Source: Sipunculus nudus
Lineage: Eukaryota > Annelida > Sipuncula > Golfingiida > Sipunculidae
Assembly: GCA_026874595.1 (NCBI GenBank)
Contig: CM049308.1
Span: 91,019,624-91,083,623, forward strand
DNA length: 64,000 nucleotides
Direction of reading: 5' to 3'
Position 1 is the stretch's first letter; each line of letters starts with the position of its first letter. The notes under the pieces were generated by a model. The model was not told the origin of the DNA, made no database searches, and was given only the letters and a program-made list of their open reading frames with translations. The position numbers and the translations under genes are program-made. Below are positions 45,376 through 55,930 of the stretch, piece by piece.

Positions 45376-45423
45376 GTCTCAGATGACTTAAAGTCAGCTG
45401 AGCTGAAAGGGGGGGGGGGGGGG
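45376..45423 (+). repeat. repeat family A, hairpin end only, plus G run
   Basis: CTCAGATGACTTAAAGTCAGCTGAGCT (written in two parts: CTCAGATGACTT and AAAGTCAGCTGAGCT), followed by about 15 G at 45409-45423. Only the last 30 bases of the family are left. Confidence 0.8.
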
Positions 45424-45598
45424 TTCACATTTAATTCATAAATTTTAAAATATAAATTATATTTAACTTATATGAAAACTATTTTATTTACTATGACAAT
45501 GACGCCAAATAAATCTTAATTTAATTGTTTTCTGAGGTTGAGCACTTTAATTATGCTGAAATCTAGTCAGCTCGTTTAAAAATTTAATTGAAACTTAC

Positions 45599-45719
45599 CA
45601 GCAAAGCGCTTGGCCACAACTTCATGAGGAAATTTCTCTCTTGCATATGCCTGAACATCTTCCAGGGAGGAGTGTTTGTTGACTGCCCGAGGATGTCCTG
45701 TTTCTGGTGGCTCGGACAT
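45599..45719 (-). CDS. first coding exon with SAM-like N-terminal half
   Basis: ATG at 45719-45717 opens a frame of 40 codons plus one base, ending GCTG|GTAAGT at 45599/45598, a perfect splice donor. It reads MSEPPETGHPRAVNKHSSLE, DVQAYAREKFPHEVVAKRFA. The LEDVQxYxREKFxxEVxxRF pattern matches the first two helices of a SAM (sterile alpha motif) domain, a protein-protein interaction fold. The second half of the domain should come from the next exon, which I could not find. A GC-rich, ETS-site-bearing stretch lies just upstream. It may be a host gene or a gene carried by the surrounding candidate element. Confidence 0.55.
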
Positions 45720-45870
45720 ACTTGTACTGTCGTACGTCTTCTGTGAATTTCACGTTTTCAGGTCCCTAAACTTATACTGACCTGGGAGGCTCCCGCGCGT
45801 TCCGTTTGCTACTTCCGGCGTATAAAACAACGGAATATTTCGCCTGCTTTATCATAATTGTTTACCAGTT
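45720..45870 (-). promoter_or_regulatory. candidate promoter of the SAM-like gene
   Basis: It is GC-richer with several CpG. The ETS-type site CCGGAAGT is present on the minus strand at 45818-45811, about 90 bases upstream of the ATG. CpG-rich, TATA-less promoters with ETS sites are common for animal housekeeping genes. The start site is not determined. Confidence 0.4.
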
Positions 45871-45894
45871 ATTCCATACCAGCAGCTTCGTGAA

Positions 45895-46079
45895 ACATGA
45901 GATATGACTCAAACATGCATATGAAACATGTATCGAAAAGAAGGATGTTTCAAACTAGAAAGTCTGTCAGATATTAAATATTACATGTTTCAAAACATGT
46001 TTAATTTGAATACATGTTTTCTAATGAAACATGTACCATCATTTTGAAACATCATGTGAAACGTCATTTTTACAGTGTG
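45895..46079. repeat. ACATGTTTC motif cluster, right
   Basis: About eight ACATG/GAAACAT words occur in 180 bases, ending at the terminal CATTTTTACAGTGTG. It mirrors the left cluster at 39428-39895. Confidence 0.65.
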
Positions 46080-46934
46080 GGCCGGGGGGGGGGGGAGGAC
46101 TTAAAATTAGTACCACCCTTCATCGGGATGGGTGTGGTACGTATACAGCTTCATTTAAGACTAGCCCCGTGTGTGGTACGATAAGGTTACATGTATTTAT
46201 GAGGTAAGGCCTGCCAAGTAAAAACTCGCTTTATATATTATACGAAAAGTATATATAAATATAGTAATAGTAATACTACTGCTATACAAAAAAGCGCTTA
46301 TCAATGTCAAAACAACAATTTTGCATTTCTGATTATGAAGCATGCATGTATAAATTATGATAAAAAGAAAGGACCAGCGCTTTATTCATACGACAAAACC
46401 AAGTTGCTTATCAGCTGATGTTTGCAGAATCAAAATATGCCACCACGCGGCCACGGCACCAGTCACAACATTGTTAATGTATCACAAACTTTGTTGCAAA
46501 GCGTCGCGAGCGATATTGAACAAACTCGACCAAGTCAAGAATCACCATCGGCATCTTGTACTACTCTACATTTTCTTGCTCCAAATATTATATTAATGAA
46601 TAATCTCGTTAATTTGATAATAATCACCAGATTATGAATATCCCTTAAAATTCCCACAGACTCCATCCTCGATTTTGTACAGCCTGTCACTTCGTCACTG
46701 GAATCAAACCTGTTGCCAGTGTTGGCTTGCAGCGGCCGCTGTCTGTGTCACCGACTTTTGTTTCTAACAACGTATACATGGCCCAAAAATTACATGAGGC
46801 TAATGTCGAAGTTGCCATAAATCTACAGATCTAAATTCGCCGTTTTATTCTCCTTTAACGTGTCTCAGACATTGTCGTCTTACGATGATTCCTCCGACTC
46901 GCTTAATCAGATCGACCCGTCCAGCCTTGCTGAA
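46080..46934. other. no gene firmly recognised
   Basis: G run at 46083-46094. An open frame at 46437-46637 begins MPPRGHGTSHNIVNVSQTLL and QSVASDIEQTRPSQ, with a coding-like start, but turns into AT-rich noise after about 40 codons; it could be a first exon. A GC-richer patch lies at 46720-46760. Confidence 0.35.
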
Positions 46935-47150
46935 ACCACGTGGACGCGCAACCGGGGTTCTGGTTGTGACGTCACACACGTCCCAAGGGCTGTCTCAACT
47001 TTTTAAGGGGGCTCCCAGGACTCTGTTCACATATTCGTTCCTATCACAGATAGTCGCTCCCCAATGTCAGTAATTTTTACATCAATTCTATATGTAGGTT
47101 CATACCTTTCATATATGCAAAATACCCAGAGGATGGAAGTAGGCCTTTAA
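46935..47150 (-). repeat. dispersed repeat family D, partner of 37045-37262
   Basis: GTTCTGGTTGTGACGTCAC (46957-46975) and GATGGAAGTAGGCCTTTAA (47132-47150) are the reverse complements of the two blocks of the 37-kb copy, at matching spacing. Confidence 0.7.
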
Positions 47151-47154
47151 TCTC

Positions 47155-47286
47155 TGATCATTTGCCACGGTGCCAATACTGTGACGTCAGCGATGACATG
47201 AAGGAAGCAACAGCCAGTTGCAATGCAAACCTGGAAAGGTTGATAGCTCAACTGGACAGAAATATGTCTGTGCCCAATGCTTGTTA
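47155..47286 (+). other. short coding-like fragment
   Basis: The frame reads DHLPRCQYCDVSDDMKEATA, SCNANLERLIAQLDRNMSVP and ends NAC-stop. The composition is coding-like with a CxxC pair, but no family is recognised. It directly follows repeat D, as the decayed ORF at 36-37 kb directly precedes the other copy. Confidence 0.3.
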
Positions 47287-47380
47287 GGAGACGAGGTCAT
47301 CTGGATTAATGTTTCAAAACAATCATATCATACCACTCCGTGTTTATCTGACTAACAGGAGGTGGCTCTTCAAAACAAAA

Positions 47381-48214
47381 CAGTGGCCCATGGGCCATGA
47401 CGCTCATCTGAATACAAGGAACGTTGTACAATGAGCAAAATGACTGCCAGTGTGAAAAAAAAATTATGAATTTTGTGAATAGTCCATAGAAATGGGTTAC
47501 AGTGCGCTTTTTGACAGATGACCATTTCATTTGAAGGTCTCATAAATAAAGATGCATTAATATGTTTAAAAAAATACAGGTGGAACACTCCATGATCAAT
47601 ATGTATCCAAAGTATCATGGCTATCAAGGCATTAGTTATTCAGGTACTGGAGCTTTTGTATCAAATTTTTAATTATCTTGGGGATTACGAGCCCGATAGC
47701 TCAAAGAATATTGGTAACAGAGACCTAATTTCATAGATTTCTGATTAGTCTCTCTGGATATTAAGAAAAAATTATATAGGTTCAGCGGTTACGGTCTGTG
47801 CCGTGTTAACAGATGACCACTTTGAAGGTCTCATAAATGGAGACCAATGCCTAAACATTGAATAAATACAGGTGGCGTCACCAGTCTACAGGAACTGATG
47901 AAACGCTCCATGATCATGCAACGAAACAATGCCATCAGTGCATTAGTTATTCAGCTACTGGAGCTTTTGTATCAAAGTTTTAATTCTTCGGGAGGTGGGG
48001 GGGGGGGGGGGGGGGGCAGTTTCGAGCCCCACAGCTCAAAGGATAACAGAGACTTTTTTTCAGGTTTCCAAGGAGTTTCTTCATAGACCCCCCTGGATGT
48101 CAAGGTAAAAAATCTGGATTTAGCGGTTCATTTGTACCCTGTTTACGGACAACAAGACCGCTAGATGGACAAAAAGTGTTCGCCATAGCTCAGATGACTT
48201 TAGTCAGCTGAGCT
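47381..48214 (+). repeat. repeat family A, near full-length copy
   Basis: Starts with CAGTGGCCCATGGGCCATGAC, includes CAGGTGGCGTCACCAG near 47870, a 20-base G run (47997-48016) and TTTAGCGGTTCATTTGTACC, and ends with the hairpin AGCTCAGATGACT...AGTCAGCTGAGCT at 48187-48214. Confidence 0.85.
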
Positions 48215-51200
48215 AATGACTGTAGCTGCACGGCAGAGCGAATGTTAACAGCCCAAAGAGAATCACTTTTGACAAACCTCCATGTGTGCGGTGGTCTCTG
48301 GAGAACAGAAACACAACTTAAATCATAGGAGATCAAATCAAAAACCAAGACCATCCAGGCTGCAAAATCCCAAATTTCAGAAAGTTCTTAAACAGACCGT
48401 GACAGATCAAAAATTATTTGCCTTCAGTCAATAGGGAAAACCTCTTAATCTAGAACAACTCAGATAATCTCTCTAAATTAATCCAAACAAGGCTTAATGA
48501 AAACAAAGAGCAGTTCTGATATAGACAAAATATACAACTTCACCCTGACAGACCAATAGGCAAGCATTTAAAACACGCATGGACAATGGACACGACAAGT
48601 GGTATATGGGGAATATTTTAGAATTAGTTTGAAAAAGACCTTAAATTATTAAATGTTATATTGATTCTGAAGAAAATAGTCCAGATTTCGATTGTGAGAT
48701 ATAGTCCTTTCCTGAAATTTTAAGTTTTGCTGTACCCCCTGTCATTAGGTTTTATGCCATTTTCTGTTAAAGTGATTCATGGAGATCATATTTCAAAACA
48801 TTACCAGTCTAGAAAAGTGTCCAAAATGCTTGAAATCGGCAGTTTTATAAACTAACCTCGGTACATAACTTTTTGAAAATATATGGATAAATGTAAAGGG
48901 TTCACTTTACGAAAATGTTATGTTGAGAAATAGTTACTGCTTAATTCAATCAGAGCTACCTAATTTTGCTGTGCTGAATCCATTAAAAATTAATTTCGAA
49001 ATTCTGTTTCAAATTTTTAACCTCCAAATTTTAGAATTAAAAGTTTAAAATATAAAAATGCATATAATTTTAAAACCTTACTGTTGCTTTGGATATAAAA
49101 GGGCAAGATTAGACCTAATCATCAATTTGATGAGCCAAATGGAATATAAATGTATTTTTTGTCATTCAGCGTATTTCAAGCCTGAAAGTTTACAATGTAA
49201 GCTACTTCAGGTAATTAAAAAAGTGATTGTTTGTTTATAGTTGAGGTATACATCAGCTTTTTAGACAGAGTAAAACTTTGATGTTTAAATTTCATGTAAA
49301 CGGCATGGGGCAATCAGTCGTGTTTCTTGAATTCGATTGAAATGAAGTTACAAAAGTAAATTCGTTGTTTTAAATTAAATAAAAAAATGACAGAATTTTA
49401 AAGTCTGAATCGCAAAAAAATCCCTGCAGATGCAGGTTAATATATAAAATTGATGAACAAATCCAGGGATATAACTGCTTTCAACACAATCCTGCTTTGC
49501 ACCCTTAAACGTGAAGTATTTAGAACTGTAACTATGCATACATTTAGGGAGTATACATCCTTTTTAAAAGTTTTGTGACCCAGGCATTACGTAATAAAAA
49601 TAGCACTAACTTCAATAATATGAAACGGCATGTCTAAAGAATTTGCTTAAATAATAAATTGGGGAACAAAAACCAAACTGGGGATACCCTTCTCTGGCTG
49701 AAACCACTAGGAGGCGAATTATTTTTTAGTTTCATAAAACAAATATGAGCATTTACATGCAATGTTGTAAGTTAAACATAATAATGATCATAGTAGAGCT
49801 GCTACCCATAATTTTGAAATTAAAACATTTAAATTAGATTTAATATTCGTCAGAAAGACCGGCATTTTTTGCTCAGTCATTCGAATTCCAATTGAAGAAA
49901 CTGTTTGTTTATATTTGATTGAAACCTCCTAGAGTTTCTTTATTTACCGAGTAATGGGTATTACGCGAGACTGGGACAGAATACACTTGTTTCTTATTTC
50001 CATTCCTTTTACTTTTTGGAATAATATAAAATGTTGTATGCACAGTGTTTCAAAAGTTTTCGTTTAAAGCATTCAAAGTTGAACTTTTACTCTCAACATA
50101 TCATTTTCAAAGTCCAGAATTCATCAGAATACCAGGACAAATGCTGATTCAGATTGTGAACAAACAACATAACAAAGAATGAATAGGCAGCCGATTCATT
50201 TGATTATTTAAAAATCATACACCTGTTCAAATCTTAGACAAAGTGATGAGATGGATCAGGGGGTCTGGATAAAATTTGACTGACAGGAGAGGCAGTCATT
50301 GTTATTAGGAAATCGTGTGGAAATGTATTGCTATGCTGCCGGCTTCAATAATGAAGTTGATGTATATACACATTTTCAGAGAGTTTAAATTAAATTAGAA
50401 GAGCTTAAATGCACTCGATATTTGGCTATAAATGGGAAATGTGATTGTCCAGCAATATATGTTTAAGACTTACCTCGTCAAATACAAATCTTATGCAAAA
50501 TGTCATGACAACTGTAAATTTCCATATTAATTTTCATTTTTTAAATTTCAAATTAAAATTCGGGGTTTAAGTAACACATTTAAGTTAAATTGGATTTGAT
50601 CAAATTAAGAAATATAAAAATGAATCCCTCATAGCGTTTCAATGGAATACGCCCTGCAGATTTCTGTTGTGTTTCAGCCCAAAAAGCCCATTAATACTTA
50701 GAATATAAACGTTATATTATTTTAATCCAATAAACTAGTTTCAAATAGTGAATTTTAAAATTTATAACTAAATATGTCTGTATATACCCAAAGCAACAGT
50801 GACGTATTAAAATTATATGCCTTTTGATATTTATATTTAAGTTTATATTGAATTCATTTTAAAGTTAAAATGTAGTGGAGTGAACACCATCGGAGTCCAG
50901 ACTCTTCCCAGTCCTAATTCAAGTGCCTTTTTACAGTTGTTTGTGTTGTATTCTGTTAGTAGTACACACGTGTATATACATGTCTTTATCGTATGTAACA
51001 GAGATTTCCCTCTGCTGGTATCGAGATGGGCTCCGTCCTTATCTCTGAGTCCAAGTCCCTAAAACTGGATAAGACTTTGGACTCGAGTCCTCCATCACTG
51101 GTGATGACCTCGAGCTAACCTTGAGTTATTAGCACGGTTAAAGGACATTTACCTGATAAACAAGGAGGGATGCTGCTTGCATTTTGTCTACCATATGACA

Positions 51201-51384
51201 ATTTTAATTAAAGTATTATGCTTCTGAAGGCCAGATTGCATGCAAGAAAATAGAAAGATTACTTGATGACCTTGACTCGACCATGGTATCCAATGCATAC
51301 ATAAAAGACATCGAGGCAAGGATATCCTTGTTATACTTTTACACATTGATATTTCCTTTTTAAATAAAAACTTGGGTCAATTTA

Positions 51385-51434
<50 letters not shown>

Positions 51435-52068
51435 GTGTGAGAAATAAAATAAAATCACCATTAAGTGCAAATTGCCTTGACATGATCTTCACCATTGCCA
51501 CAATGTTTTATATATATATATATATATGTATTTTCATTTTTATTCATCTTATTGTGATTAAATAATATAAGCAGTGTATGGAGTTGCACTCATGTATAAT
51601 TTGTATTGTTTTTACCTTTATTACTTTGCCCGTATGGTCACACAACAGTGCATGGATTTTTGCATCTTTTTGGCAACGGAGCCCTATAGTCACAAAGACA
51701 TAACACAAAAAGTATTACAGGTAGTAGCATGGGGTTTTTGCAGCTATTATCCCTAATTCACTTTACATAATTCTGTAATTAAGATGGGTAAAAGTATTTT
51801 TTGATGATTCGGCTGGAGTAGCTATTTAGCGGCTTGCAAAATGACCAAGTATTTCTGCAAACTGCAAATTACAATAAGCAACATTTACCCGAATCACAAT
51901 AGAGAGAAAGGGCACAACGATGGAACTTTTTTTAACTCGCAATATGTAAAGCTGGGATTGTTGTAAATTTCAATGCCCTGGTTAACAAAATTACACCTGC
52001 ACTGAAGGGGAGATCGTACATATGGTCCACAGTGTCCCTTTCACGGATCAACTTTCGCCATTACGGCC
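48215..52068. other. no gene recognised
   Basis: About 3.9 kb of AT-rich sequence. The 48220-48620 part is A-rich on the plus strand and could be an old LINE fragment, but no motif is certain. AT tracts lie at 51389-51431 and 51510-51527. The 60-codon open stretches have no domains. Confidence 0.4.
51389..51431. repeat. (AT)n microsatellite
   Basis: About 21 AT dinucleotides. Confidence 0.95.
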
Positions 52069-52341
52069 TTGACCAAGCACAATGCCTGCTGGGTCATAAT
52101 AGAGGCATCCCCAAGAGATACATGTTGTATTATCGCCAAAGCAGAACCAAGTATTGAGTACCCTTCTCAGACTGATTCCAGCGCACCGGATTTCTCGTTA
52201 TGGAAGGTCGACGAGTTGAAATTATATTTGCCAGCACGATCACGGCCGGTGCCAGATATGAGGAAAATCTTAATCAGAAACTGTGAGACTGCACCTATGC
52301 TGGGACTTGTACCAAGGAGACCGCAACCCGAGTATACATAA
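52069..52341 (+). pseudogene. SAP-domain-like fragment
   Basis: An open frame of 90 codons. Residues 42-75 read FSLWKVDELKLYLPARSRPV and PDMRKILIRNC, close to the SAP DNA-binding motif (Wxxx(E/D)LKxYLxxRxxPxxGxKxxLIxR), though the conserved glycine is lost. The N-terminal HNACWVIIEAS resembles the start of SWIM-type zinc modules in multi-copy invertebrate ORFs, but the expected CxC...CxH ligands are not intact. Probably a relic of an element-encoded gene. Confidence 0.4.
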
Positions 52342-52559
52342 ACGAATCAAAGAATTTGGAAGTTGGCTCTGAATGCACCGAAAGTAAATATGCCATACCC
52401 TGATAATTCGTGGGACAGATGGAAAGATGCACATGCAAGTCAACCCAAACGATACAGAGAAGTGGTAAGAAATGCAAAGAATAAAAGTAAGTTTCAACTA
52501 AAATACGGGTAGTCGACAAGCGATTACTTGTATCCGCCTAAATCAGAGTGGAACGGGTG
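52342..52559. other. no gene recognised
   Basis: A frame reads MPYPDNSWDRWKDAHASQPK, which may continue the relic upstream; otherwise nothing is seen. Confidence 0.3.
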
Positions 52560-54390
52560 AAGTGTTGCATATTAGCATGGATGTCTGCAGCCAAATTGTG
52601 TATGTAGGTTGCGCTACCTACCAAAAAATCCAGAAAGCCGTCCAAGTTGTATACATATGCAAAATTTAAGGCAGATAAGTCAAACCACTATATTGTATAT
52701 GAGTGATGTTTGCCCCATGGCAGACAAACAGATGGACGCTGTGCAAAAAGGGGTTGCAGGTGGCGCCACCAGTTTAGCGTATGATAAAGAGCTTTGTGAG
52801 AACTATACACATGCAAAACTTTGGCCCAATCGGTCAAACGGTTTCCAAGATATGAGCTTGGATATCTGCTGCAGAAACTAGAATGCAGGTGGCGCCACCT
52901 GTCATAAAATCAAGAGAGCTGTCGGGGATGTATAAACTTGCAAAATTTTAGGCAGATATGTCAAATCACTGCCGAGATATGAGTGATTTTATCCCATGGC
53001 AGACAAACAGACGGGAGCTGTGCAAACATGGCTGCAGGTGGTGCCACCAGTATTGCGTATGATAAAGAGCTATATGAGATTTATACACATGCAAAATTTT
53101 GGCCCAATCGGTCAACCGGTTCCCTAGATATGAGCTTGGATGTCTGCAGCGTAAACTTGATTGTAGGTGGCGCCACCTGTCATAAAATCAGAAAAGCTAT
53201 CCAGGATGTATAAGCATGCCAAATTTCAGGTGAATTAGTCAAACCACTGCAGGGATATGAGTGATTTTAACCCAAGGCAGACGAACAGATGGACACTGTG
53301 CAAACATTGTTGCAGGTGGCGCCACCATTTTTTGTGTATGTTATAAAGCTCTCCAAGGGCTACATTTGTGCAAAAAAATTTTCCTGATCGGTCAAACGGT
53401 TCCTGAGATATGAGCTTGGATGTCTGCAGCGTAAACGTGAATGTAGGTGGCGCCACCTGTCATAAAATCAGAAAAGTTATCCAGGATGTATACGCATGCA
53501 GAATTTCAGGTGAATTAGTCAAGTCACTGCAGAGATATGAGTGATTTTAACCCAAGGCAGACAAACAGATGGACACTGTGCAAACATGGTTGCAGGTGGC
53601 GCCACAATTTTTGGTGTATGTTATAAAGCTCTCCAAGGGCTACATTTGTGCAAAAGAATTTTCCTGATCGGTCAAACGGTTCCCGAGATATGAGCTTGGA
53701 TGTCTGCAGCGTAAACGTGAATGTAGGTGGCGCCACCTGTCATAAAATCAGAAAAGCTATCCAGGATGTTTACGCATGCCGAATTTCAGGTGAATTAGTC
53801 AAGTCACTGCAGAGATATGAGTGATTTTAACCCAAGGCAGACGAACAGATGGACACTGTGCAAACATGGTTGCAGGTGGCGCCACCATTTTTGGTGTATG
53901 TTATAAAGCTCTCCAAGGGCTACATTTGTGCAAAAGAATTTTCCTGATCGGTCAAACGGTTCCCGAGATATGAGCTTGGATGTCTGCAGCGTAAACGTGA
54001 ATGTAGGTGGCGCCACCTGTCATAAAATCAGAAAAGCTATCCAGGATGTTTACGCATGCCGAATTTCAGGTGAATTAGTCAAGTCACTGCAGAGATATGA
54101 GTGATTTTAACCCAAGGCAGACGAACAGATGGACACTGTGCAAACATGGTTGCAGGTGGCGCCACAATTTTTGTTGTATGTTATAAAGCTCTCCGAGGGC
54201 TACATTTGTGCAAAAAAATTTCCTGATCGGTCAAACGGTTCCCGAGATATGTGGGTTTATGTGTGGAAACAGACGCACAAACGGACGCAGAGCGCAGAGG
54301 AAAGGTCAGAGGTCAAACAAAATCGGGGCGCAGCAGTTCACATGTGACCCGAATATAATCCCGGGTTTCGGAGAATTCCGCCCAGCGGTT
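52560..54390 (+). repeat. repeat family C, long copy with tandem core
   Basis: The left border is GTGTTGCATATTAGCATGG. The core is about six tandem units of 276-289 bp, and the last three are nearly identical. Each unit carries two GGTGGCGCCACC palindromes alternately about 130 and 148 bp apart (for example 52759, 52888, 53166, 53315, 53446). The right border includes GTGGAAACAGACGCAC and GGCGCAGCAGTTCACATG. The minus-strand open stretches of about 70 codons at 53235, 53524 and 53804 are the same reading repeated and are not a gene. It is non-autonomous; a tandem core inside fixed borders is known from bivalve Helitron-like elements, but no Helitron ends were identified here. Confidence 0.85.
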
Positions 54391-54414
54391 ACAGAGGAGT
54401 TCTCCGGACACCTA

Positions 54415-54433
54415 CGCGGCGGCGGCGGCGGCG
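54415..54433. repeat. (GGC)n trinucleotide run
   Basis: Six GGC triplets in an otherwise mixed sequence just after the family C border. Confidence 0.8.
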
Positions 54434-54447
54434 TGCAGCTGAAAACA

Positions 54448-54481
54448 TTGTATCCGCAAAACTCTGTTTTGGCGGATACAA
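54448..54481. repeat. hairpin TTGTATCCGC...GCGGATACAA
   Basis: Arms of about 15 bp (TTGTATCCGCAAAAC and GTTTTGGCGGATACAA) with one bulged base and a TCT loop. No run of U follows, so a terminator role is not supported. Confidence 0.8.
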
Positions 54482-54892
54482 TTACTATAGCAACCCCTGG
54501 AAAGTCAGATATGCGATCATAGTATCAAGTGCGGCACTAGAACTATAACTATCCTTCAGAGACATTTGAAGGTGGTAACAACATCTATAAATATAAATTT
54601 GCTCGCATATTGGATGAATTATGTATCTCATATTTGACATGGGATGAGATGAAACGCTGATGGATATATTATCTACTGACTTTGCAATAACTATTGACTG
54701 GACTTTCTATTCTCCCTTGGCCAGGGAAGTTGCTCAGTATTACTACAATCTGGACCCTGAATTTGGGAAAGTAGATGAAGGTATCTATGATATATAATGA
54801 TAGAAAGTGATACAGGCCTTCCCTGATATGAACAGTGATGGCGCCTACCGTGACGGTCAAGGTACAATCATGGACTACAATCAGCCAGTGAG
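54482..54892. other. no gene recognised
   Basis: AT-rich spacer before the minisatellite; nothing identified. Confidence 0.4.
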
Positions 54893-55930
54893 CAATGATG
54901 TGTACACAGAATGCCCTTTGACTGAGCAATCTCTGTACACAGAATGCCCTTTGACTGAGCAACGATATGTACACAGATTGCCCTTTGACTAAGCAACGAT
55001 ATGTACATAGAATGCACTTTGACTAAGGATTAAAATGTATACAGAATGCCCTTTGACTGAGTAATGATGTGTACACAGAATGCCCTTTGACTGATCAATG
55101 ATGTACACACAGAATGCCTTTTGACTTAGCAATGATGTGTACACATAATGCCCTTTGACTGAGCAATGATGTGTACACAGAATGCCCTTTGATTGAGCAA
55201 TGATGTGTACACAGAATGGCCTTTGACAGAGCAATTATATGTACACAGGATGCCCTTTGACTGAGCAACGATATGTACACAAAATGCCCTTTGACTGAGC
55301 AATTATATGTACACAGAATGCCCTTTGACTGGGCAATGATATGTACACAATATGCCCTTTGACTGAGCAATTATATGTACACAGAATGCCCTTTGACTGG
55401 GCAATGATATGTACACTGAATGCCCTTTGACTGAGCAACGATATGTACACAGAACGCCCTTTGACTAAGCGTTGATATGTACACAGATTGCCCTTTGACT
55501 GGGCAATGATATGTACACTGAATGCCCTTTGACTGAGCAACGATATGTACACAGAACGCCCTTTGACTAAGCAATGATATGTACACAGATTGCCCTTTGA
55601 TCAAGCAACGATATGTACACAGAATGCCCTTTGACTGAGGAATAAAATGTATACAGAATGCCCTTTGACTAAGCAATGATGTGTACACAGAATGCCCTTT
55701 GACTTAGCAATGATGTGTACACATAATGCCCTTTGACTGAGAAAAGATGTGTACACAGAATGCCCTTTGACTGAGCAATGATGTGTACACAGAATGGCCT
55801 GTGACAGAGCAATCTATGTACACAGAATGCCCTTTGACTGAGCAATGATATGTACACAGAATGCCCTTTGACTGAGGAATAAAATGTATACAGAATGCCC
55901 TTTGACTAAGCAATGATGTGTACACAGAAC
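54893..55930. repeat. 34-bp minisatellite, about 30 units
   Basis: The unit consensus reads GTACACAGAATGCCCTTTGA then CTGAGCAATGATGT. Distinct variants show higher-order structure. The unit types ACATAATGCC (55143 and 55721) and ACAGAATGGC (55211 and 55789) recur at exactly 578 bp, which is 17 units. The type GTACACTGAA recurs at 102 bp (55411 and 55513), three units. Because 34 is not a multiple of three, minus-strand frames cycle and remain open for 60-105 codons; I do not regard them as genes. Confidence 0.95.

Larger units (their letters stand above)
43113..45598. other. intron-like sequence with repeats
   Basis: Lies between two candidate minus-strand exons. Holds a pair of related segments, about 43281-43400 and 43670-43790 (both with GGTCAAGGTCAACCAAAAGT), the partner of the 8505 repeat near 44390-44545, several AT tracts and a truncated family A end. 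No middle exon was found. Confidence 0.4.
39424..46079. mobile_element. candidate 6.6-kb DNA element with ACATGTTTC-rich ends
   Basis: The left border reads CACTCTAAAAACTGA. The right border, on the minus strand, reads CACTGTAAAAATGA, a short terminal inverted repeat of the common CACTGTAAAAA type. Just inside both ends are dense clusters of ACATGTTTC/GAAACATGT (39428-39895 and 45895-46070). The interior holds a minus-strand gene with a SAM-like first exon, a direct duplication, a family A copy and AT tracts. No target-site duplication was found and no transposase recognised, so the borders and the idea of one element are inference. Confidence 0.35.

Noticed and set aside
53235-54016. Three near-identical 70-codon minus-strand ORFs
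   Set aside because: They are the same part of the 280-bp tandem unit of family C, with no ORF continuing between units.
54448-54481. Rho-independent-type terminator
   Set aside because: Hairpin without a following T run, in a eukaryotic context.
54989-55925. Chain of overlapping minus-strand ORFs of 60-105 codons
   Set aside because: Generated by the 34-bp minisatellite, with frame shifting at each unit; no start, promoter or domain.
54893-55930. CRISPR-like repeat-spacer structure
   Set aside because: The whole 34-bp unit repeats; there are no unique spacers.
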